From an uncultured Chlorobiaceae bacterium (GTDB taxonomy: Bacteria > Bacteroidota > Chlorobiia > Chlorobiales > Chlorobiaceae): a stretch of 41,604 nt of DNA. The notes under the pieces were generated by a model, which made no database searches, was not told where the DNA came from, and saw only the letters and a program-made list of their open reading frames with translations. Of the stretch, positions 27,888 through 35,203 are shown one piece after another. The translations under genes were made by a program, and so were the position numbers. The stretch is taken from contig CAJAJL010000021.1 in the NCBI GenBank assembly GCA_903940125.1, positions 1 through 41,604 on the forward strand. Direction: 5' to 3'. How positions within the stretch are numbered: position 1 is the first letter of the stretch; each line of letters starts with the position of its first letter.

Positions 27888-28682
27888 TCAGGGAACCAAA
27901 GTATCTTTAACTGTCTTAACTGGTTCAATTTTTGGAACTTGAACTGGGCGTTTACGATACCTCTTTGACCAGCCCTGTATAGTATAGGCTTTAAAAGTCT
28001 GCGTAGCTACAACAACACCTGTGATTTTCACATGTTTTCCAGGAACTAGCCGAGTACCGGGGCGCACCTCGGTATTGCTCATATCAATCTGCCATATATT
28101 TTTGTTAAAGTCTTTTATAATAAGACGATTTTTATCTTTTAGGTACTGAATAACTTTACCTCCGAGCAAACCTTTTTCTGCATGCGTCCAGCGGTGTTCA
28201 TTGGCGTAGACCAGCTTGTTATACACATGAACATTTTCAATAAGATAACGGTGGATAACCTTGCCTACATCGATCGTGTTCAATCCGACACTTAGTAAAA
28301 GACTTGCAAGAAGAGCACCTGCAATAACTTTTGTTGTAGCATACCGATAGCCTGTTTTAGTATGCCTGAATCCAAAATAGGCAACAAGGGTGAACAGCGC
28401 AAGAGTTGCCAGCCATATATAGGGAATGCTTGCCACAATTTCGGCAATCATGGGTCGCTCTGCTAAAAACAAGTGGATGTATTCATGATCTTCAATAAAA
28501 TCGTTATCAATGAACACATAAATAGCTGTTGCCATCGCAATACTCCCTGTTAAGACAGAGATTGCTGCAAGCAGCCAAAAACCAAATCGCTGAAGAACAA
28601 AGTGCCACCTCGGAATAGGCACTGCTTTTCTTTTTTCGATTTCATCCAGAATGGATTTTGATCTGTCCTTAAGCATAATCAT
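27888..28682 (-). CDS. Three-helix membrane protein paired with an ECF sigma factor; candidate anti-sigma factor
   Basis: This 264-residue protein begins 5 bases after the sigma factor gene. A short cytoplasmic N-terminus (~1-30, charged, with 'PRWHFVLQ') precedes three hydrophobic helices (~32-56, ~84-106, ~116-135). A C-terminal beta-rich domain (~170-235) is OB-like in pattern ('RPGTRLVPGKHVKITGVVV'), and the tail is Lys/Pro-rich. The block 'IPYIWLATLALFTLVAYFGFRHTK' reminds me of uncharacterised membrane proteins next to sigma factors in other phyla, but I could not check this. It lacks the zinc-binding HxxxCxxC of ZAS-type anti-sigma factors. Sequestration of the sigma factor at the membrane is inferred from gene order only. 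Confidence 0.6.
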   Translation of the reverse strand: MIMLKDRSKSILDEIEKRKAVPIPRWHFVLQRFGFWLLAAISVLTGSIAMATAIYVFIDNDFIEDHEYIHLFLAERPMIAEIVASIPYIWLATLALFTLVAYFGFRHTKTGYRYATTKVIAGALLASLLLSVGLNTIDVGKVIHRYLIENVHVYNKLVYANEHRWTHAEKGLLGGKVIQYLKDKNRLIIKDFNKNIWQIDMSNTEVRPGTRLVPGKHVKITGVVVATQTFKAYTIQGWSKRYRKRPVQVPKIEPVKTVKDTLVP

Positions 28683-28687
28683 AATAT

Positions 28688-29269
28688 CTAACTCTCTTCT
28701 AAATAACTTTTTATCTTTTTCTTTGCACGATTAATCATTGTAGCAACAGTTCCTTCCGGTATCTGTAAAATATCTGATATTTCTTCGTACCGCTTTTCTT
28801 CAAAGAATTTCAAGACAATGATTTCACGACTCTTTGGATCAAGGCGCTCAACTGCCGTTTGTATTTCCGCTGCTGAATGCTTTTGACCATCCTGATCTGT
28901 CAGTTCCAAATCATCAGCCACTTTATCAAAAAGAAATAAATCTCCCTCTCTCTCTAATACAATCGGGCCATTCTTTTCCTTTCGAAATGAGCTGATTATT
29001 TCATTATGTGCGATTCTGTAGATCCATGACGAAAACTGAAGTGAATGATCGTAATCATTGAGATGAACGTAGGTTTTGATGAAAATCTCCTGCAGCAAAT
29101 CCTGCGCTGTACTGGTATTCCTGCATCCCAAACGGGTTATATATCGTAAAAGTGGTGCTTCATAGCGACGAACGATTTTGGCAAACGCCTGTTTATTTGC
29201 AAGCGTCTGGGTAACCAGATCCTGATCGGTGTATTGCTGCTGTTCTTTATGTCGTGAAGTATCGGCCAT
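28688..29269 (-). CDS. ECF-type RNA polymerase sigma factor
   Basis: This 193-residue sigma-70 family protein has region 2 (~25-97: 'DLLQEIFIKTYVHL', then 'FSSWIYRIAHNEIISSFRK') and region 4 (~130-190: 'RLDPKSREIIVLKFFEEKRYEEISDIL' and 'IPEGTVATMINRAKKKI'). It lacks regions 1 and 3, as is usual for extracytoplasmic-function sigma factors. An acidic linker of ~30 residues joins the domains. It is co-transcribed with the membrane protein at 27888. The promoters it recognises are unknown, and no auto-regulated promoter could be identified upstream. Confidence 0.93.
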   Translation of the reverse strand: MADTSRHKEQQQYTDQDLVTQTLANKQAFAKIVRRYEAPLLRYITRLGCRNTSTAQDLLQEIFIKTYVHLNDYDHSLQFSSWIYRIAHNEIISSFRKEKNGPIVLEREGDLFLFDKVADDLELTDQDGQKHSAAEIQTAVERLDPKSREIIVLKFFEEKRYEEISDILQIPEGTVATMINRAKKKIKSYLEES

Positions 29270-29383
29270 ATCCTGTTGAAAGTGCCTGAATTTCAGTGTT
29301 TCAATCTTTAGTTAAATAGCTATAGCCAGATGAAGTGCCTTATTATGTGAAGATGATGGTTTATTCTGTGAGGAGCTGCATTG

Positions 29384-30634
29384 TTAATCTAATCGAGGCT
29401 TGACTCCCTTGATATCATGAAAAGACACAACACCAAGCATGTAATCGTTTTCATCAGTTATCGGTATAGCCCGGAAAGAGTAACGGAAAAACATATCTAC
29501 CGCATCCTGCAGGGTATCATCCGGATTAAGGGATATAATACTGTCTGTCATAATCTCGCCAAGTGTCTTCTCCGGTTCAGCTGCAATCAGTTCCCTGAGA
29601 TCGACAACACCTTGCAAGATATTCTCTTCATTGACAACATAGACATACATGATGACATCCATATCACCGGCTACTTCACGATAATTGTTAATGACATCCC
29701 TGACCACAGTGGCAGGTGATCGTTTGATAACCTGCTGCGTGGAATAAAGCATGATGTTTTCATCGTGCTGATCAATAATCTGCTGTACCCTCTGTTTGTT
29801 TTCACTGTCCACAAACTCGATAATTTCATCGGCTTCCGATGCGGGCAGCACCGAAAGAATATCAGCAACCTGAGCAGGACTCATTTCATTGATTAATCCG
29901 GCAGCACGCTCTTTTTCCATTGAGCGGATAAGTTCACGCTGCACTCTCGGCTCAACTTCTTCCAAGGTATCAGATGCCAATTCCGGTTCGATTTGATTGA
30001 ATACTGCCATACGCTGACTGCCCTCAAGCTCCTCGAGAATATCAGCCAGATCTACAGGATGGATGTCGTTGATATTTTCCTTGAGTACATTGAGCTTGAC
30101 ATTGCCATCAAAGCTACCGATTGTATCGGGCAACGGCTGTACATAGAGCCATGAGATACTGGATCCCTCTTTGTATTTTGCTAAATAATTCGCAAGCTTC
30201 TTAAAACCCATCCGCCGGAGAATACGAAAACGATTGAAATCTACCTCAGTAACAAAAAGCCGTTCGTTCTGAAACAGAAGCTTGACATCATAGACCACTT
30301 CAACCTCGTGGCCATCCATATCAAGGATCTTCTTGTCAAGAATATAGTCTTTCAGGAAAATATGATTATCAAGGGGGTTCAGTTCGTATCCTTCGGTACT
30401 GACAATTTCCGATACAATTTCAGTGTTTGAAATCAGGGTGATTTTATCCCATGGAATTAAAAGACGAGGATCACCGTAAGGCTGGTGAACCAGAAGATGG
30501 GTAACTTCAGGGATTTTTCCGGCGTTCTCCTGTATAACGAGATCTTTAAGCTTGCCGATTGTGCGCGTTTTCAGATAGATGCGGCGGCCAACAATCTCAC
30601 TCAAATAAAAATCACGATCAAGTACTGTAACCAT
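29384..30634 (-). CDS. PRC-barrel / MgtE_N / CBS-pair cytoplasmic protein
   Basis: This 416-residue soluble protein has two PRC-barrel-like segments at the N-terminus (~8-70 and ~88-150), an MgtE_N superhelical domain (~185-285: 'HPVDLADILEEL', 'MSPAQVADILSVLPASEADEI') and a CBS-domain pair (~290-412: 'MYVYVVNEENILQGVVDL', 'SFRAIPITDENDYMLGVVSF'). In MgtE channels this MgtE_N/CBS unit senses cytoplasmic Mg2+ and gates the pore. Here it is separate from any channel and lies in one operon with an NRAMP protein, so it may regulate that transporter. The transmembrane domain of MgtE is absent. Confidence 0.88.
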   Translation of the reverse strand: MVTVLDRDFYLSEIVGRRIYLKTRTIGKLKDLVIQENAGKIPEVTHLLVHQPYGDPRLLIPWDKITLISNTEIVSEIVSTEGYELNPLDNHIFLKDYILDKKILDMDGHEVEVVYDVKLLFQNERLFVTEVDFNRFRILRRMGFKKLANYLAKYKEGSSISWLYVQPLPDTIGSFDGNVKLNVLKENINDIHPVDLADILEELEGSQRMAVFNQIEPELASDTLEEVEPRVQRELIRSMEKERAAGLINEMSPAQVADILSVLPASEADEIIEFVDSENKQRVQQIIDQHDENIMLYSTQQVIKRSPATVVRDVINNYREVAGDMDVIMYVYVVNEENILQGVVDLRELIAAEPEKTLGEIMTDSIISLNPDDTLQDAVDMFFRYSFRAIPITDENDYMLGVVSFHDIKGVKPRLD

Positions 30635-30647
30635 TGGTGTTTCCCTT

Positions 30648-30824
30648 TTATAAAACCTTGATAACAGTGATGAATTTGTAAATCATCAATAGCACAAGTA
30701 CAAAAAGATAAATCCTGAGTACCGCCAGTGAAAAACTGACCCCTTTTGACATTTCGATTTTCGGTTTGGCATAACGCTGGTTGATCTCACGGATCTTGCT
30801 GATAAACTGTTTGAGCATCCTCAT
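30648..30824 (-). CDS. 58-residue single-span membrane protein between NRAMP and MgtE_N/CBS genes
   Basis: This short gene lies between the NRAMP gene (16 bases before) and the CBS protein gene (13 bases after). The start ATG at 30824 is preceded by a 'gaggg' Shine-Dalgarno at suitable spacing. The product has a basic amphipathic N-terminus (~1-28, many Lys/Arg) and one hydrophobic helix (~31-56), ending with a Lys near the C-terminus. I do not recognise the family. Operon position suggests a small accessory subunit that may link the soluble sensor to the transporter. Confidence 0.7.
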   Translation of the reverse strand: MRMLKQFISKIREINQRYAKPKIEMSKGVSFSLAVLRIYLFVLVLLMIYKFITVIKVL

Positions 30825-30840
30825 GATCTGATACCCTCAA

Positions 30841-32109
30841 TTACTTGAAAAGATTAGGGAAAAGCGCACTTATGCCATACAACGTGGACAGTATAATAAT
30901 TAATACAACGATCATAGTACTGACAATATTCTGCAAAAGGGTATTGGCATACTCCCCCATTGTCTTTTTATCGTTGAGCAGCAAAATCAAAAAAACAAGC
31001 GCAGCGGGAAGCAGAGTCACCGCGACAACCTGAACAAAAAGAGTGATGAGCACAAGGGGTGCTCCTGGTATAAGAGGAACAACACCGGCAGTCGCCAGAG
31101 TAATAAAAAACGAAATATAGAACCAGGGAGCTTCCTTGACCTTGGTGTTCAGTGAGTGTGCCCATCCGAAGATTTCACCGAACGCCCACGAACTGGCCAG
31201 CGAGATACAGATTGCCCCAAGCAATCCGGCATCAAAAAGGCCAATTGCCATGAAAGCACCGATATAGTGATTGGTTTTCATCAGCATTCGGGCAGCTGTT
31301 GCGGCATCATCGATTGGCGCACCATGCAGGAGAGTCCCTGTTACAATGACAATGAAAATCGCCACTGCAACCGTGATAATTGAGCCGATAAAGGTATCGA
31401 GTTTACCCATTTTAATATCTTTCTCCAGCAAGCCTTTGTCGACAACAGAGCTCTGCTGAAAAAACAGCATCCATGGTGCAATAGTCGTACCGATATTGGC
31501 CATAAGCAGAAAAAACAGCTCATTATTAAAGCCACCGGGGAGATTTGGAATCAGCCCCTGACCAACTATGCTGGCAATAGAAGGGTTGACCATGAATGCC
31601 GCCGGAATATAAATCAGGTTCAGCAGACAGAATCCCAAAGCAATTTTTTCCCATGTCCAGTATCGTCCATTGAGAACAATAATACCCATGAGCAGCACGA
31701 CCAGAATTACAGTCAACCAGGCAGGAACTCCGAAAATGCTTAACGCTGCCGTCATGCCGACAAATTCAGTGACCAGCGTCAACCAGTCGACAATCATGAG
31801 ATCAATCAGAGAAAACCATCCCCAGAAAGCACCGAAACTTTCAAATATTGCCTCGGCATGACCTCGTTTTGTCACAGCGCCAAGCCGAACTGTCATCTCC
31901 TGGACATAGTATGCAACTGGAATAAGAAGTAACAGAAACCATATAAGGTGATAACCATATTGAGCACCTGTAGCCGCATAGGTAGTAATGCCTCCAGCAT
32001 CATTATCAGCAATCATCACTACAAGACCCGGTCCTGCAATAACCAGATAAAGGCGAATCGCTTTCCAGACTTTTTTAAACCGGTAGTAGAGAACGGAAAA
32101 GATATCCAT
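30841..32109 (-). CDS. NRAMP-related transporter with altered metal-site motifs (NRMT-like, probably Mg2+)
   Basis: This 422-residue protein has the SLC11/NRAMP fold with about 11 membrane helices. The helix-1 metal motif DPGN of Mn/Fe NRAMPs is replaced by DAGG (residues 37-40, in 'ADNDAGGITTYAATGAQYG'), and the helix-6 motif MPHN by APWM (211-214, in 'GTTIAPWMLFFQQSS'). Loss of the Met that selects for soft transition metals is a hallmark of NRAMP-related Mg2+ transporters. The neighbouring MgtE_N/CBS gene supports a role in Mg2+ uptake. A GTG start at 32196 would add 29 residues; neither start has a clear ribosome site. No M-box riboswitch was seen upstream. Confidence 0.8.
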   Translation of the reverse strand: MDIFSVLYYRFKKVWKAIRLYLVIAGPGLVVMIADNDAGGITTYAATGAQYGYHLIWFLLLLIPVAYYVQEMTVRLGAVTKRGHAEAIFESFGAFWGWFSLIDLMIVDWLTLVTEFVGMTAALSIFGVPAWLTVILVVLLMGIIVLNGRYWTWEKIALGFCLLNLIYIPAAFMVNPSIASIVGQGLIPNLPGGFNNELFFLLMANIGTTIAPWMLFFQQSSVVDKGLLEKDIKMGKLDTFIGSIITVAVAIFIVIVTGTLLHGAPIDDAATAARMLMKTNHYIGAFMAIGLFDAGLLGAICISLASSWAFGEIFGWAHSLNTKVKEAPWFYISFFITLATAGVVPLIPGAPLVLITLFVQVVAVTLLPAALVFLILLLNDKKTMGEYANTLLQNIVSTMIVVLIIILSTLYGISALFPNLFK

Positions 32110-32428
32110 ATCCGTTGAGTTGGACGTTGACGAAACCCGGCATTGATATTCAGAAGGAAAGGACAGGTATCGAACTAACCAGTGTTCAATTGTCACCGGT
32201 CGATCTGGCGCAAATTTACAACTCTATGCTCACTTTACAAAGTCGTTTTAACATTCTCTGAAACAGAGAAACATAAGCACTATACCATAGATGAGGTATT
32301 TTTTAATAATCACTTGCAAGCTCCTCATATATTGATCTTTATTAGCAATCCGGATGACTCGACTCACTGCGCAAAGTGATACCCCGCAACACAAATAAAA
32401 CACTTGATCCAAAAGGAAAAAATTATTC

Positions 32429-33646
32429 ATGCCATTGCCGATTACTTCGAATCCCGCTTTTCTAAAACTCTTGTCTTTCAGAATACTTGTTGTTCTTGCC
32501 TACCAGATCATGGCAATCGTGGTTGGCTGGCACATTTACGAACTGACACATGACACGCTTGCTCTTGGCTTGATTGGACTCGCCGAAGTCATACCATACT
32601 TTTCCTGTGCACTGTTCGCCGGCCATGCGATAGATCACTATTCAAGACGTCTTTTTGGAGTGCTCGCCTGTCTGATGCTTGTTCTCAATGCACTGACGCT
32701 TACAGCAGTATCGACAGGTTGGATTAGCGGCAATCCCTCGTGGTGGATTTACGGTTCCATTGCTGTCGGCGGGGTGGCTCGCGCTTTTATCGGCCCGACG
32801 TACAGTGCCATGTTCGCTCTGATTCTACCTCGTCATCAATATGCTCGAGCCTCTGGAATAGGCAGTTCAGTATTTCAACTGGGATTGATTGTCGGACCTG
32901 CTCTGGGAGGCATCCTGGTCGGATGGGCAGGCAAAACAGCAGCCTACTGTGTAGCAACCGGTCTATGCCTTGCTGCAGCAATAACTATGCTGTCAATCCG
33001 TATCGAGGAGCCTCCCTCAGCGGAAAGCACACCAATCCTCACCAGTATTGCGGGAGGGCTCCGGTTCGTGTTCAGCAACCAGATTATACTTGGTGCACAA
33101 TCACTGGATATGTTCGCTGTACTTTTTGGAGGTGCAGTTTCAATGTTACCCGCATTCATTCATGATGTCTTTCATTTCGGCCCGGAGGGGCTTGGTGTGC
33201 TTCGTGCCGCTCCTGCAATAGGTGGTTTGATGACTGGACTGTTTCTGGCACGCCATCCCATCAATCACCATGCCGGACGTTGGCTATTAGCGACTGTCGC
33301 CGGGTTTGGCATCTGTATCATCTTCTTTGCCATTTCAACAAACTTTTGGGTTGCCGGCCTTTGTTTGATGCTCTCTGGAGTTTGTGATGGGGTATCGGTG
33401 GTTATGCGTACAACCATCATGCAATTGGTGACACCTGATGTCATGCGCGGCAGGGTTTCAGCAATAAACGGCATCTTTATTGGTTCATCCAATGAGCTGG
33501 GTGCTTTTGAATCAGGTTTCGCAGCACGCTTGATGGGACTTGTTCCTTCTGTAATTTTCGGTGGGATAATGACTCTGACCGTCGTTGCCGCAACGACAAA
33601 ACTTGCACCGAAACTACGCAGACTCGAGCTACACCAACTCTATTGA
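32429..33646 (+). CDS. Major facilitator superfamily exporter (EntS/MFS_3-like)
   Basis: This 405-residue protein is predicted to have 12 membrane helices. Its N-terminus resembles the EntS-like MFS_3 group ('FRILVVLAYQIMAIVVGWHIYELT', 'GLAEVIPYFSCALFAGHAIDHYSRR'). The latter contains a motif A-like 'GHAIDHYSRR' in the loop between helices 2 and 3, and 'DVMRGRVSAINGIFIG' lies near the end, as in related exporters. The substrate cannot be predicted. A good Shine-Dalgarno ('aaagga') precedes the ATG. It diverges from the NRAMP operon, but co-function is not implied. Confidence 0.85.
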   Translation: MPLPITSNPAFLKLLSFRILVVLAYQIMAIVVGWHIYELTHDTLALGLIGLAEVIPYFSCALFAGHAIDHYSRRLFGVLACLMLVLNALTLTAVSTGWISGNPSWWIYGSIAVGGVARAFIGPTYSAMFALILPRHQYARASGIGSSVFQLGLIVGPALGGILVGWAGKTAAYCVATGLCLAAAITMLSIRIEEPPSAESTPILTSIAGGLRFVFSNQIILGAQSLDMFAVLFGGAVSMLPAFIHDVFHFGPEGLGVLRAAPAIGGLMTGLFLARHPINHHAGRWLLATVAGFGICIIFFAISTNFWVAGLCLMLSGVCDGVSVVMRTTIMQLVTPDVMRGRVSAINGIFIGSSNELGAFESGFAARLMGLVPSVIFGGIMTLTVVAATTKLAPKLRRLELHQLY

Positions 33647-33752
33647 TGCGCCATCTCCACCGGGAATTTTTCCTTACAAAAAAATGTTATTTATTATCCC
33701 ATTACAGGGATTACAATAAACAGTTAACCCTCTAAAATAAGGAGATGCAGCC

Positions 33753-34172
33753 ATGGCACTGACACTTTACGGAAGAGACCCTTTAAAAATGTTTGAAGAC
33801 GTCTTTAACGACAAAGTATCACCATTTTTTTCTTCAATGGTGGCTCCGTCCTTCAAGGTTGATATCAGTGAGGATGATTCTGCTATTTTCATTGAAGCCG
33901 ACATACCCGGGGTACAAAAAGAGGATATCAAAGTGTCGATGGAAGACGATCTGCTGACTATCAGCGCTGAAAGAACCCAGAAGGAGGAGGAAAAGAAAAA
34001 AGGTTATCATCGTGTTGAGCGTTCATGGGGTAGCCTTAGCAGAAGTTTTACCGTAGGTGAAAATATTGATGCCGAAAAAATTGAGGCCGCCTATGATAAC
34101 GGTGTTCTGAAAATCAAGGTGCCTAAAATTGAGCTGAAACCAAAAACGGGCAAGGAAATTACTGTTTCATAG
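33753..34172 (+). CDS. Small heat-shock protein, Hsp20/alpha-crystallin family
   Basis: This 139-residue protein has a central alpha-crystallin domain (~30-125, 'FKVDISEDDSAIFIEADIPGV.KEDI', 'GVLKIKVPK') and a short C-terminal tail. The oligomerisation IXI/V motif is only loosely represented. It is an ATP-independent holdase chaperone in the cytoplasm. A strong Shine-Dalgarno (aaggag, 33740-33745) precedes the start. No CIRCE element was seen in the 106 bases upstream. The gene ends in a strong bidirectional terminator. Confidence 0.93.
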   Translation: MALTLYGRDPLKMFEDVFNDKVSPFFSSMVAPSFKVDISEDDSAIFIEADIPGVQKEDIKVSMEDDLLTISAERTQKEEEKKKGYHRVERSWGSLSRSFTVGENIDAEKIEAAYDNGVLKIKVPKIELKPKTGKEITVS

Positions 34173-34189
34173 GGCACTTGTTTGAAAAA

Positions 34190-34227
34190 AGCAAAGCCCT
34201 CCGATATAGAGAGGGCTTTGCTTTTTG
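34190..34227. terminator. Bidirectional intrinsic terminator between hsp20 and the radical SAM gene
   Basis: A perfect 12-bp stem agcaaagccctc/gagggctttgct (34190-34201 and 34211-34222) is flanked by a run of A's on the left and T's on the right. It therefore can terminate transcription in both directions, which suits the two convergent genes. Confidence 0.9.
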
Positions 34228-34234
34228 CTCTAAA

Positions 34235-35176
34235 TCAGAAAATTCCTTTTAATACCCAGTAGGGTTCTCCGTCATGATCTACAAGTTTGAACCTCCCTGT
34301 GGCGAGCATATCCTGCATTACAGCGCTTACTTTATCTTTCTCTCCGGGAAAACAATCAGCAATAGCTTTCTGCAGTTCAAGCTGCTGTACCGGATGTCGG
34401 GAAACTATGGCTGTTACTGCTTCAAGCATGTCAGGTGCACTGCGAAGATCCATCGTACCTTTGACCGGATGAATAACCGTTGCCACCGTTGAAAGGATAG
34501 CGATGGCCTGCTCAATACGCTCCTCAGAAGGAAGACGCACTTCCTGCTCGGGCGCCGGCCGGGTGGGCAGCACAAGGTGCACCATATCAGGATTGATCTC
34601 TTTAATGACGGAAGCAAGCTCATGAAGCGCTTCATCGGAGTCGTTGATACCGCCAAGCAGCATCACCTCAATCCAGAGCCGCCCTTTGTATTCCCTGCGA
34701 AAAGCTACTAGACCATCAACATGCCGGCGAAAAGTCAATCCTGGTGCAGGACGGTCTATTTGCGTATGCAAAGCTTCCGATCCGGCATTAAGAGAAGGCA
34801 GCACGGCATCAGCTGCAAGCAATTCCTCACGCACTTCCGGAAGATAAAAAAGCGATCCGTTGGTAATAACAGCAACAGGTGTGATCGTCAGTTTTTTAAC
34901 CTCCCCGATAAGCCATCCAATTCCTTTGTAAAGCATGGTCTCACCGGAACCGACAAAGGTTATCCAGTCAAGAGCACTGTTGGCGGCGATAGCCTGACGA
35001 ATCTCATCAAGAACCTCTTCACGGGGAAAAAATTCCTGCCTGTCGGTGACAAATTTCCTGGTTTTTCCCAACTGGCAATATACACAGTTCCATGAGCAGC
35101 TTTTAGGGGGAAGCAGGTCAACTCCAAGTGACTGGCCAAGTCGTTTGGAAGAAACAGGACCAAAAGTGTATTTCAT
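34235..35176 (-). CDS. Radical SAM protein (COG0731-like)
   Basis: This 313-residue protein has a radical SAM cluster motif CSWNCVYC (CX3CX2C, ~27-34), preceded by 'GPVSSKRLGQSLGVDLLPPK'. 'FVGSGETML' and 'VAVITNGSL' follow as the GxxE and beta-strand motifs of the SAM fold, and 'LPSLNAG' and 'MLLGGIND' are typical of the COG0731 Fe-S oxidoreductase group. The C-terminal ~80 residues look like a small helical domain. Substrate is unknown. The longer frame starts with TTG at 35203 next to the pucC-like stop; the ATG at 35176 matches the family start. It is probably co-transcribed with the pucC-like gene. Confidence 0.85.
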   Translation of the reverse strand: MKYTFGPVSSKRLGQSLGVDLLPPKSCSWNCVYCQLGKTRKFVTDRQEFFPREEVLDEIRQAIAANSALDWITFVGSGETMLYKGIGWLIGEVKKLTITPVAVITNGSLFYLPEVREELLAADAVLPSLNAGSEALHTQIDRPAPGLTFRRHVDGLVAFRREYKGRLWIEVMLLGGINDSDEALHELASVIKEINPDMVHLVLPTRPAPEQEVRLPSEERIEQAIAILSTVATVIHPVKGTMDLRSAPDMLEAVTAIVSRHPVQQLELQKAIADCFPGEKDKVSAVMQDMLATGRFKLVDHDGEPYWVLKGIF

Positions 35177-35203
35177 AATTTCATTGGCGTTTTCGCGGGT
35201 CAA

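Noticed and set aside
32110-32428. M-box Mg2+ riboswitch before the NRAMP gene
   Set aside because: The conserved 'GTGAGGCTCCT' and later M-box cores are absent on the minus strand.
33647-33752. CIRCE or other heat-shock operator before hsp20
   Set aside because: No TTAGCACTC-N9-GAGTGCTAA or similar repeat is present.
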